DNA of 37,581 bases from an uncultured Eubacteriales bacterium (lineage in GTDB: Bacteria; Bacillota; Sulfobacillia; UBA995; UBA9673), in assembly GCA_913063835.1 (NCBI GenBank), contig CAJXZV010000010.1, positions 1 to 37,581 on the forward strand. The letters are read 5' to 3'. Below the pieces are notes generated by a model that had not been told where the DNA came from, did no database searches, and worked only from the letters and a program-made list of their open reading frames with translations. Each line of letters opens with the position of its first letter. The first letter of the stretch is position 1. Shown piece by piece: positions 23,488-30,701 of this stretch. Both the position numbers and the translations under genes were made by a program.

Positions 23488-24186
23488 CTAAGGGATGACC
23501 ACCTTTCTCAGGAACTCGACGGCCTTGGGGGGGATGAGAGCCGGCTCTCCGCCCCGGAACCCGCAGAGGACCGCCAGGCGGGCCATGAAGGCGGTCTTCA
23601 GGCTCTCCTCGAGGGCGAAGGTGATGTTCAGGGCCTCGCGCAGGTCCCGGCCGACCGTCACGAGGCCGTGGTTCCGGAGCAGGACCGCCGGCCCGCGGGC
23701 GAGCGCCTCGGCCGTCCTGACGGCGAGGTCGTTGCTTCCCGGCGCCGCGAACGGCACGGTCCTGAGCTCCGTGAAGCGCACGGCCTCGAGGGTGAGAGGC
23801 GGCACGGGCTCTTCGAAAAGGCTCCACACCGTGGCCAGCGGCGCATGGGTGTGGACGACCGCTCCGACGTCCGGGCGGGAGGCGTAGACGGCCAGGTGCA
23901 TCCCTGTCTCCACGGAGGGCCTTATCCGCGCCCCGCTGCTGCCGGTCGGGGGCGGCTCCCGCACGGGCCTGCCCTGGTCGTCCACCTCGAGGACGTGCTC
24001 CGGACCGAGCCCGCCCTTGAAGATCTGGCTGGCCGTGATGAGGATGTGGCCGGTGTCGGGGAGTCTGACACTGACGTTGCCTCCGGTGGGGGTTATGAGT
24101 CCGTGCTCGTAGAGTTCGTTCACGGTCTCGACCACGGCCTGCTTCAGGGCCGGCAGGCGGTCGTCCCGGGTCTGTCCAGATGCCAT
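23488..24186 (-). CDS. Class II aldolase/adducin-family protein (fuculose-phosphate-aldolase-like)
   Basis: A 232-aa zinc aldolase-fold protein. The glycine loop TPTGGNVSVR near residue 33 binds a phosphate or carboxylate. The catalytic Glu is in RPSVETGMH, and the zinc ligands are in VVHTHAP and the later LLRNHGLVTVG. Family members cleave fuculose-1-phosphate or ribulose-phosphate-type compounds, or act on methylthioribulose-phosphate. The ATG start at 24186 is 225 bases from the divergent hyuA gene. The gene precedes rdhB on the same strand by 237 bases; the intervening dyads and promoter suggest rdhBA has its own control. The true substrate is unknown. Confidence 0.87.
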   Translation of the reverse strand: MASGQTRDDRLPALKQAVVETVNELYEHGLITPTGGNVSVRLPDTGHILITASQIFKGGLGPEHVLEVDDQGRPVREPPPTGSSGARIRPSVETGMHLAVYASRPDVGAVVHTHAPLATVWSLFEEPVPPLTLEAVRFTELRTVPFAAPGSNDLAVRTAEALARGPAVLLRNHGLVTVGRDLREALNITFALEESLKTAFMARLAVLCGFRGGEPALIPPKAVEFLRKVVIP

Positions 24187-24411
24187 GGGGCTTGCCTCAC
24201 CTCGGTCTCGGGCCGGCTTCGTTTCGCGCCGGTCTGCATGGGTCTCCGGGACATCTATGTCGGCCGGGACCGGTTCTCCTGCTCAGGGGCCGTGGCTTGC
24301 CGGCGCCCGAGACTCCGGGTAGGTCTGGGGCGCCGCGGGAAGAAGAGAAGGGCAGGGCTCGGGGCGGACGCCCCTCGAGCGAGCGACGTTGTGAGGAGGA
24401 GGTGGGTCCCG

Positions 24412-26580
24412 GTGCCTGTCGGCTACAGGGTGGCCGTGGACGTCGGCGGCACCTTCACCGATTTCGTCGTGACCGGCCCCGGAGGAGAGCTCGCGGCCTT
24501 CAAGGTCCCCTCCACCCCGAAGGCGCCCGAGCAGGCGGTGCTGGGCGGCCTCCGCATGCTGACGGGAGCCGGGCCGGCTCCCGTCCCCCCGACCGAGGTC
24601 ACCTTTCTCGGACACGGCACGACCGTGGCCACGAACGCCGTCATCGAGCGCACCGGAGGGCCGGCGGGACTCCTCATCACCGAGGGTTTCGGCGACCTCC
24701 TTGAGATCGGGCGGCAGATGCGCCCCTCGCTTTACGACCTCCTCGCCGACAAGCCGGAGCCACTGGTGGAGCGGGAGTTCGTCTGGGAGGTCCCCGAGCG
24801 GGTGGCGGCCGACGGCTCGGTCGTCCGGCCGCTGGACCGGGAGGGCGTAAGGAGGGGTCTGGCCCGCCTTCGCTCCCTCGGCGTGAGGTCGGTGGCGATA
24901 TGCTTCCTCAACGCCCACGCCAACCCTGAGCACGAAAGGGCGGCGGCCAAGATCGCCCGGGAGGAGTACCCGGAGCTCCATCTCTCGGTCTCGCACGAGC
25001 TTCTGGCCGAATTCCGCGAGTTCGAACGTCTGTCCAGTGTGGTGCTCAACGCCTACCTGTCGACGGCCATGGGGGAGTATCTTGACCGGCTCGCGGCCGG
25101 GGTGGCGCGCGAGGGGATAAGGACGGGCATCCACCTCGCCCATTCGGCCGGCGGCCTTCTGACCCTTCAGCGCTGTCTCCACCGGCCGGCGGCCACGCTC
25201 CTGTCAGGCCCGGCCGCGGCGCTGGTGGCCGCGGCCTCGGCGGCGGCGGGGGTCCTCGAAGGGCCGGGGCCGGCGGACCCGCCGGCGACCGACCTGGTCA
25301 CCCTTGACATGGGCGGGACGAGCGCCGACGTCGGACTAGTCCGGGACGGGCGTCCGGCGGTGACCACGGCCCGGAAGGTGGCCGGGTGGCCGTGCCTCTT
25401 CCCGATGCTGGACATCGAGACCGTCGGGGCCGGGGGAGGGAGCGTGGCCTGGGTCGACGCCGGCGGTCTGCTCAAGGTCGGGCCCCGCAGCGCGGGGGCC
25501 GAACCGGGACCGGCTGCCTACGGCCGGGGCGGGGAGGAGCCGACCGTCACCGACGCCGATGTCGTTCTCGGACGCCTCGGGCCGGAGGGGCTGGCCGCCG
25601 GGCGCGTCTCCCTCGACCCCGAACGGGCCCGCCGGGCGGTCTGGGACAGGGTCGCCCGCCGGCTCGGACTTTCCCTCGAAGAGGCCGCCTGGGGCGTCCT
25701 CAAGGTGGCCGGAGCCACGATGGAGTCGGCCGTCCGCCTCATGACCATAGAGAGGGGTCTCGATCCCCGGGACTTCAGCCTGGTCGCCTTCGGCGGTGCG
25801 GGGCCGCTCCACGCGGTGGCCTTGGCCCGGGCGCTCGGGATGCCCAGGGTCATCGTCCCGCGCGACCCGGGGACGTTCTCGGCCCAAGGCCTCCTCGCCG
25901 CGCGGGTGAGGACGGACGCGGTGAAGACTCTCCTCCTGACGCTCGAGCCCGACCGGTGGGGCCGTGGCGCCGCGGCCAGGCGCGTCCTCGAGTGCGCTGC
26001 CGCCCTCGCCGAGGAAGTGGCCGGCGTCCTGGAGGAGGAGGGTATCCCTCCGCGGTCGGCGGAGGTCCGCACCGTCCTCGACCTTCGCTACGAGGGACAG
26101 AACCACGAGATACGGGTGGCGTTGGGCCGTCTCGGGTCCGAGGATGACATCGCTCGGGCCGTCCGGCTCTTCCACCGGCGCCACCATGAGCTCAACGGCT
26201 ACCGTCTCGAGAGGGCCCCTGTCGAGGTCGTCAACGTCCGCGTTGAGGGGACCGGCCGTCTGCCGGGAAGCGGCCTCCCGAGAGCCCGCCGGACCCCGGC
26301 CCCGGCCTCCGCAGGGGCGGCCGCTCCCCGCTCCCGCCCCGTCTACTTCGGCCCCGGCTACGGCTGGCTCACCACGCCCGTGGTCGGACGCGAGGCCCTC
26401 GAACCCGGCCGGTGGCACTCGGGTCCGCTCGTCGTCTCGGAGCCCGACGCCACGACCCTGGTGCCTCCCGGGGCCCGGGTCAGGCTGGTGGCCGACGGGG
26501 GCTGGGCCGGGAGCCTGGTCATCGAGCCCGGCGTGGGGGAGGGCGTCGGAGGTGGCGGTGGAGGTGACGGTGATGGGTGA
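24412..26580 (+). CDS. hyuA: Hydantoinase/oxoprolinase family protein, subunit A
   Basis: A 722-aa HyuA-type protein of the ATP-dependent hydantoinase/acetone-carboxylase family. The N-terminal ATPase fold starts YRVAVDVGGTFTDFVV and includes LGHGTTVATNAVIERTG. The second ATP-site segment TLDMGGTSADVGLV lies near residue 300, and FGGAGPLHAVALARALG near 460 is also typical. The ORF track begins almost 1 kb upstream across the divergent gene; GTG at 24412 has GGAGGAGG nine bases before it. Its stop overlaps hyuB. The pair would hydrolyse a cyclic amide (hydantoin, oxoproline or related) with ATP. A DUF917 gene, a common neighbour of this family, lies in the AOR operon. Confidence 0.9.
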   Translation: MPVGYRVAVDVGGTFTDFVVTGPGGELAAFKVPSTPKAPEQAVLGGLRMLTGAGPAPVPPTEVTFLGHGTTVATNAVIERTGGPAGLLITEGFGDLLEIGRQMRPSLYDLLADKPEPLVEREFVWEVPERVAADGSVVRPLDREGVRRGLARLRSLGVRSVAICFLNAHANPEHERAAAKIAREEYPELHLSVSHELLAEFREFERLSSVVLNAYLSTAMGEYLDRLAAGVAREGIRTGIHLAHSAGGLLTLQRCLHRPAATLLSGPAAALVAAASAAAGVLEGPGPADPPATDLVTLDMGGTSADVGLVRDGRPAVTTARKVAGWPCLFPMLDIETVGAGGGSVAWVDAGGLLKVGPRSAGAEPGPAAYGRGGEEPTVTDADVVLGRLGPEGLAAGRVSLDPERARRAVWDRVARRLGLSLEEAAWGVLKVAGATMESAVRLMTIERGLDPRDFSLVAFGGAGPLHAVALARALGMPRVIVPRDPGTFSAQGLLAARVRTDAVKTLLLTLEPDRWGRGAAARRVLECAAALAEEVAGVLEEEGIPPRSAEVRTVLDLRYEGQNHEIRVALGRLGSEDDIARAVRLFHRRHHELNGYRLERAPVEVVNVRVEGTGRLPGSGLPRARRTPAPASAGAAAPRSRPVYFGPGYGWLTTPVVGREALEPGRWHSGPLVVSEPDATTLVPPGARVRLVADGGWAGSLVIEPGVGEGVGGGGGGDGDG

Positions 26581-28186
26581 GGCCGCCGCCCTGGACCCGG
26601 TCACGACCGAGGTCGTCGGGTCCGGTCTCCTTGATGCGGCCGAAGGGGTCGGGGCGGCCCTGGTCAGAGGGGCTTTCTCGCCCAACATCAAGGAGAGGCG
26701 CGACTGTTCGGCTGCCGTCTTCGACGCCGGCGGTGAGCTCGTGGCCCAGGCCGAGCACATCCCGCTGCATCTGGGCTCCCTCATGGGCGTGGTCAGAGAG
26801 GTGCTCCGACGGTTCCCGGCCCCGGCAGACGGCGCTTCGGAAGGCGGCCTGCGCCCGGGGGACGCCTTCATCGCCAACGACCCCTATGCGGCCGGAGGGA
26901 CCCACCTTCCCGACATCACCCTTGTCAGCCCCTTCTTCCACGGGGGCAGGCTCGTCGGGTTCGTGGCCAACATCGCCCACCACTCCGACGTGGGAGGCGC
27001 GGTTCCCGGCGGCATCGCCGGCGACGCCCGGTCGATCTACGAGGAGGGTCTGCGTCTGCCGCCCCTCCGCGTGATGGAGGGGGGACGCCTGCGGGACGAC
27101 GTGGTCGAGCTCATCAGCCTCAACTGCCGCCTGCCCGAGCAGCGCCGCCTCGACCTTCAGGCCCAGGTGGCGGCGAACGCCGTCGGCCTCGCCCGCCTGG
27201 AGAGCCTCTGCCGGCGCTACGGGGCCTGCACCGTGGCCCGCACCATGGCGGCCCTCCTCGACTACTCCGAGGGCCGCCTCCGCCGGGTGGTCCGGGACAT
27301 TCCCGACGGCGTCTACTCCTTCGAGGACTTCCTCGACGACGACGGCCTCGGTCGGGGACCTCTCCCGGTGCGGGTGAGCGTGCGGGTGGAGGGGGAGGAC
27401 CTGACCTTCGATTTCACCGGGTCGGCGCCCCAGGTCGGGTCGGCCGTGAACGTCCCGCGGGCCGCCCTCGAGGCCACGGTGTTCTACGCGGTGAAGGCCG
27501 CGCTGGACCCGGACCTGCCGGCCAACGGGGGCTTCCACCGGGTCATCACCATCAGGACCGAGCCGGGGAGCATCCTCGACCCCCGGCCGCCCGCGGCCTG
27601 CGGGGCGCGGACGGACACGTGCCAAAGGGTGGCCGGGACGGTCCTCGGAGCCCTGGCGAAGGCCCGACCGGAACGGGTGCCGGCCGGGTCCAACGACGCC
27701 AGCACGGCGGTGGTCTTCTCGGGGCGGGACGCACGCGGGCGCGAGTTCGTCTATGTCGAGGCCGTGGGGGGCGGGGGCGGGGCGAGGCCCGGCAAGGACG
27801 GTCTCTCGGGCGTCCAGGTCCATGTGACCAACACCTCGAACCTGCCCGTGGAGGCTCTCGAGGCCGAGTTCCCCCTGCGCGTCGAGGCCTACCGGTTCGC
27901 CCCTGGCTCCGGGGGGCCTGGCCGGTGGAAGGGGGGTCTGGGCCTCGTGCGCGACATCCGCGTCCTGGCCGACGGCGTCGTGTTCTCCTGCCACGGCGAC
28001 CGGCAGAAGATACCGCCCTACGGGCTCCGCGGGGGAGGCCCGGGTCGGCCGGGGAGGTTCGTCCTCAACCCGGGCCGCCCCGACGAGCGCGTCCTGCCGT
28101 CGAAGACGTCAGGTGTCGTCCTCTGCCGGGGGGACCTCCTTCGGATAGTCACACCCGGGGGCGGGGGCTACGGCCGGCCGACGTGA
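26573..28186 (+). CDS. hyuB: Hydantoinase/oxoprolinase family protein, subunit B
   Basis: A 537-aa HyuB-type subunit: LDPVTTEVVGSGLLDAAEGVGAALVRGAFSPNIKERRDCS is the family start, followed by DAFIANDPYAAGGTHLPDI, VANIAHHSDVGGAVPGG with likely metal-binding His residues, and a C-terminal GGGGGARPGKDG segment. ATG at 26573 overlaps the end of hyuA by eight bases and has GGAGGTGA upstream, so translation is coupled. With HyuA it forms the ATP-dependent amidohydrolase. Substrates of the family include N-methylhydantoin, 5-oxoproline, caprolactam and acetophenone (for carboxylases); the sequence alone does not choose among them. Confidence 0.9.
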   Translation: MGEAAALDPVTTEVVGSGLLDAAEGVGAALVRGAFSPNIKERRDCSAAVFDAGGELVAQAEHIPLHLGSLMGVVREVLRRFPAPADGASEGGLRPGDAFIANDPYAAGGTHLPDITLVSPFFHGGRLVGFVANIAHHSDVGGAVPGGIAGDARSIYEEGLRLPPLRVMEGGRLRDDVVELISLNCRLPEQRRLDLQAQVAANAVGLARLESLCRRYGACTVARTMAALLDYSEGRLRRVVRDIPDGVYSFEDFLDDDGLGRGPLPVRVSVRVEGEDLTFDFTGSAPQVGSAVNVPRAALEATVFYAVKAALDPDLPANGGFHRVITIRTEPGSILDPRPPAACGARTDTCQRVAGTVLGALAKARPERVPAGSNDASTAVVFSGRDARGREFVYVEAVGGGGGARPGKDGLSGVQVHVTNTSNLPVEALEAEFPLRVEAYRFAPGSGGPGRWKGGLGLVRDIRVLADGVVFSCHGDRQKIPPYGLRGGGPGRPGRFVLNPGRPDERVLPSKTSGVVLCRGDLLRIVTPGGGGYGRPT

Positions 28187-28318
28187 GGCGCCGTCCGGCG
28201 AGGGGGGCGCCGACGGCAGGAAATCGGGATTTACATACTAAATAAAGGCTAATCCTAAGCAATAATCCTGTGCACCGCCCTACTGCTCCCGTGATGAGGG
28301 GCCGGGGAGGGACACCTG
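28187..28318 (+). promoter_or_regulatory. AT-rich promoter island upstream of the CprK-like gene
   Basis: Within uniformly GC-rich DNA, 28221-28269 is strikingly AT-rich (for example TTTACATACTAAATAAAGG). It holds the direct repeat TAATCCT at 28250-28256 and 28263-28269, a 13-base period. TTTACA at 28230-28235 is a possible -35 element, but no single -10 is clearly best. The ribosome-binding site GGGGAGGG of the regulator gene follows at the end. The repeats may be binding sites. Confidence 0.5.
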
Positions 28319-29050
28319 ATGGAGGAACAGCGTCCGACCGGCAGTGATGACTTCTGCGGGGACATCCGCTACGCCGACCCTGTCCTGCCTCTGGACTTGG
28401 GCCCGTGGCCGGAGGTCTTCGAGACGGCTCCGAGCAAGGTCCTGAAGGCCGGGACCGTCTTCAGCTACATCGGGCCGGAGCACGGCCTCTACTTCATCGA
28501 GAGCGGGCAGGTCCGCTTCTTCGCCGTGTCGGCGCGCGGCACGGAGAAGACGTTCTGCATCCTCGGCCCCGGAGCGATGTTCGGTGAGGCCAACCTCGTC
28601 GACCCGACCCCCACCCGCTGGCTCGCCACACCCCTCACCGACACGGTCGTCAGGGTGCTGGACGTCAGGACGGCCCGCCGGCTCATGGAGGAGCGCCCCG
28701 AGCTGACCTGGGCCCTTCTCTCCGCTCTCATCATGCGGATGAAGCTGCTCGGCAAGCAGATGGCCGACCAGTGCTTCCGCACGGTTCCCAGCCGCATCGC
28801 GTGCCTCATCCTGGCCAGGTCGGCCCGTGACGGTGGAGAGGGCCCGGCGCAGGCCGGCGACCGGGCAGGCGGGCGCACCAGGCTCACCCATGACGACATA
28901 GCCCGGCTCGTCGGGTCGAACCGCGTCACCGTCACCCGCACCCTGCGGACCCTGCAGAGCCGAGGGCTCATCCGCTACGAGCGCAACCTCGAGACGGTGA
29001 CCATCCTCGACCGGCCGGGTCTGGAGGCCGTGGCCGAGGAAGACCTCTAG
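28319..29050 (+). CDS. CRP/FNR-family regulator, CprK-like
   Basis: A 243-aa regulator with an N-terminal cyclic-nucleotide-binding-type beta-barrel (residues 35-130, including GLYFIESGQVRFF and GAMFGEANLV), a long dimer helix and a C-terminal winged helix-turn-helix (LTHDDIARLVGSNRVTVTRTLRTL). The N-terminus DFCG-x-I resembles the DFCG of Desulfitobacterium CprK, which senses chlorinated aromatics. The recognition helix NRVTVTR has Val where CRP has Glu, as in CprK (HHVTVSR as I recall). A CprK C200-type cysteine is absent. ATG at 28319 has GGGGAGGG upstream. Likely role: activating rdhBA through the TGTAG dyads, inferred from proximity and motif geometry. A 28 aa glycine/arginine-rich insert precedes the HTH. 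Confidence 0.88.
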   Translation: MEEQRPTGSDDFCGDIRYADPVLPLDLGPWPEVFETAPSKVLKAGTVFSYIGPEHGLYFIESGQVRFFAVSARGTEKTFCILGPGAMFGEANLVDPTPTRWLATPLTDTVVRVLDVRTARRLMEERPELTWALLSALIMRMKLLGKQMADQCFRTVPSRIACLILARSARDGGEGPAQAGDRAGGRTRLTHDDIARLVGSNRVTVTRTLRTLQSRGLIRYERNLETVTILDRPGLEAVAEEDL

Positions 29051-29397
29051 GGACTCGAGGCGTCGTCCTCCTCGGGACCCTCCCGGAAGGACGCCGGGGA
29101 GCCGCCGGCCGCCCCTGCCGTTGTCGGAAGGCGGAATATCTGCCGGGCGGTCCTGACGATCCAGCTCCAGTGAAGGGCCAGGTGGAGGATGACGAGGCCG
29201 ACGAGGGCGAGGTTCGCCACGGTGTGGACCTCGCGGACCTCCTCGCGGGTCCCGAGGAAGGGAAGGAGGTCCGTGCCGAGGCGGCCGGCGCGCCCGCGGG
29301 GGATGAAGAAGGCCAGGGCTATGCCGGTGTAGGCGCCGACGAGGCCTGTGAGAAGGAGGACCGCGTCGACGAGGAACAGGAGGCGGTTTCTGGTCAT
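29047..29397 (-). CDS. Small b-type-cytochrome-like membrane protein (DUF4405-like)
   Basis: A 116-aa protein with three hydrophobic segments. The first (LFLVDAVLLLTGLVGAYTGIALAFF) is followed by a basic loop, then VHTVANLALVGLVILHLALHWSWIV, where one His at the segment start and two near its end resemble the heme-b ligands of DUF4405/b561-type domains. The tail is acidic and proline-rich. ATG at 29397 has GGAGGGAG upstream, and the longer ORF-track start lacks support. Its stop shares the palindrome CTAG with the stop of the convergent regulator. A role in quinone-linked electron transfer, possibly to RdhA, is conceivable but only inferred. Confidence 0.7.
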   Translation of the reverse strand: MTRNRLLFLVDAVLLLTGLVGAYTGIALAFFIPRGRAGRLGTDLLPFLGTREEVREVHTVANLALVGLVILHLALHWSWIVRTARQIFRLPTTAGAAGGSPASFREGPEEDDASSP

Positions 29398-29513
29398 GCC
29401 TCTCCCTCCAGGTGTCGTGGTCGCGCAACGGTTGCGGCCCCGGGGAGGCTCGGGGGCCCTCGGCGGTGAAAGGCCTTCCTTAGTATGCCCGCCATCTGAC
29501 ATGACCGGGGCGG

Positions 29514-30524
29514 TCAGGCCCGGACGTCCAGGCACCGCCGCAGGGCTTCCAGGCAGCGGTCGATGTCCCGGACGGTCCCGACGGTGATGCGGATGTGGCG
29601 GGCGAGCGCCGGCTCTCGGGGGTAGTGGCGGACCCGGACGCCTTCGTCCCTCATGGCCGCCTCGACCTCGGCCGCAGGGTGAGGCACACGGCAGAGGACG
29701 AAGTTCGTGAGGGAGGGCAGGGGGGTCACCCCGGGAAGGGCGGCCAGGCCCTCGGACAGCCGCCGTCGCCCCTCGACGGTCCGGACGACGACATCCTTCA
29801 CGTAGGACGGGTCAGTCAGGACGGCCGACCCGACGAGCTCGGCGAGGGCCCCGATGTTGAACGGCTGCCTGGTCTCGTCGAGCCGCTCGACCACCTCCGG
29901 CGAGGCCAACGCGAACCCCACCCTGAGGCCGGCCAGGCAGAAGGCCTTGGACATGGTTCTCAGGATGATGAGGTTGGGGTGCCTTTCCAGGAGGTGCACG
30001 ACGGTGCCCCCCGCGAACTCCCAGTAGGCCTCGTCGACGACGACCCACGGCCTGGGCCGGACGGTGAGGAGTCGGCCGAGGTCCTCTTCGGAAAGGACGC
30101 GGTTCCCGGTGGGGTTGTTCGGGAGGCAGGCGAAGACCAGTGAGGGGTCCCGGCTCGCCTCACGGAGGAGGGCCTGTGTGTCGGCGCGGAAGGCGTTCCC
30201 CTCCACCTCGAGGGGGACCCTCACGACCTCCAGCCCGGCAAGGGCGGCCGCCCGGGAGTACTCGGGGAAGGTGGGTGGCATGACCACGACCCGGCGCACG
30301 GACGGGCGCAGGGCGAGGACGGTCATGTTGATGGCTTCGTCGCCGCCGTTGAAGGCGGCGACCTGTTCGGGCCGCACCCCCGCGTAGGCCGCGTAGAGCC
30401 CGCGGAGACGCGGCGCTCCCCGGGGCGGGTAGCGGTTGAGCGCGAGGTCCTCCGGCCTGAGGACCCGCGAGAGGATGTGCGCTGGGACCCTGTAGGGACT
30501 CTCGTTGAGGTGGAGGGAGAGCAT
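29514..30524 (-). CDS. Histidinol-phosphate aminotransferase-like (HisC family) enzyme
   Basis: A 336-aa PLP enzyme. It opens with LHLNESPYRVP, continues with AFNGGDEAIN, NNPTGNRV, VVDEAYWEFAGG and the PLP-lysine segment RTMSKAFCLAGLRVGF, and ends with the arginine-containing RHIRITVGT. These are HisC-family positions. It is not in a histidine operon, so a role in histidine synthesis or with aromatic amino acids is equally possible. ATG at 30524 is used, with GGGAGTGA upstream; the ORF-track extension to 31505 crosses the divergent gene and is a shadow. Confidence 0.85.
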   Translation of the reverse strand: MLSLHLNESPYRVPAHILSRVLRPEDLALNRYPPRGAPRLRGLYAAYAGVRPEQVAAFNGGDEAINMTVLALRPSVRRVVVMPPTFPEYSRAAALAGLEVVRVPLEVEGNAFRADTQALLREASRDPSLVFACLPNNPTGNRVLSEEDLGRLLTVRPRPWVVVDEAYWEFAGGTVVHLLERHPNLIILRTMSKAFCLAGLRVGFALASPEVVERLDETRQPFNIGALAELVGSAVLTDPSYVKDVVVRTVEGRRRLSEGLAALPGVTPLPSLTNFVLCRVPHPAAEVEAAMRDEGVRVRHYPREPALARHIRITVGTVRDIDRCLEALRRCLDVRA

Positions 30525-30701
30525 CGGGGTCACTCCCTTTCGGACTTCCGGAGCCGTACGGCAGATGATACTCCGGCCCCGTGCCGTATCTCCTGCCGCG
30601 CCGGCCGCCGGGTCGGCCTCCCACCGGGGGCGCGGCCGGTCGGGCGCCGCACGCCGTCGGGAACACGCAGGGGCATGGGGGTTGCAGGAGGTAGGGGAAG
30701 C
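30525..30701. promoter_or_regulatory. Divergent promoter region between HisC-like and isomerase-like genes
   Basis: The gap contains nested inverted repeats: TACGGCA (30557-30563) with TGCCGTA (30582-30588), and CCGGAG with CTCCGG (30548-30553 and 30571-30576). The stretch CAGATGATACTCC between the arms is a little AT-richer than its surroundings. They may form an operator for either gene. No clear sigma-A pair is seen. Confidence 0.35.

Noticed and set aside
25336-26877. Minus-strand ORF of 513 aa opposite hyuA/hyuB (also 26519-27994)
   Set aside because: No conserved motif and antisense to well-recognised hydantoinase subunits; shadow frames.
28187-28225. GGCGCC/GCCGTC palindromes after hyuB as a terminator
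   Set aside because: The best stem has only six pairs with a 16-base loop and no T-run follows.
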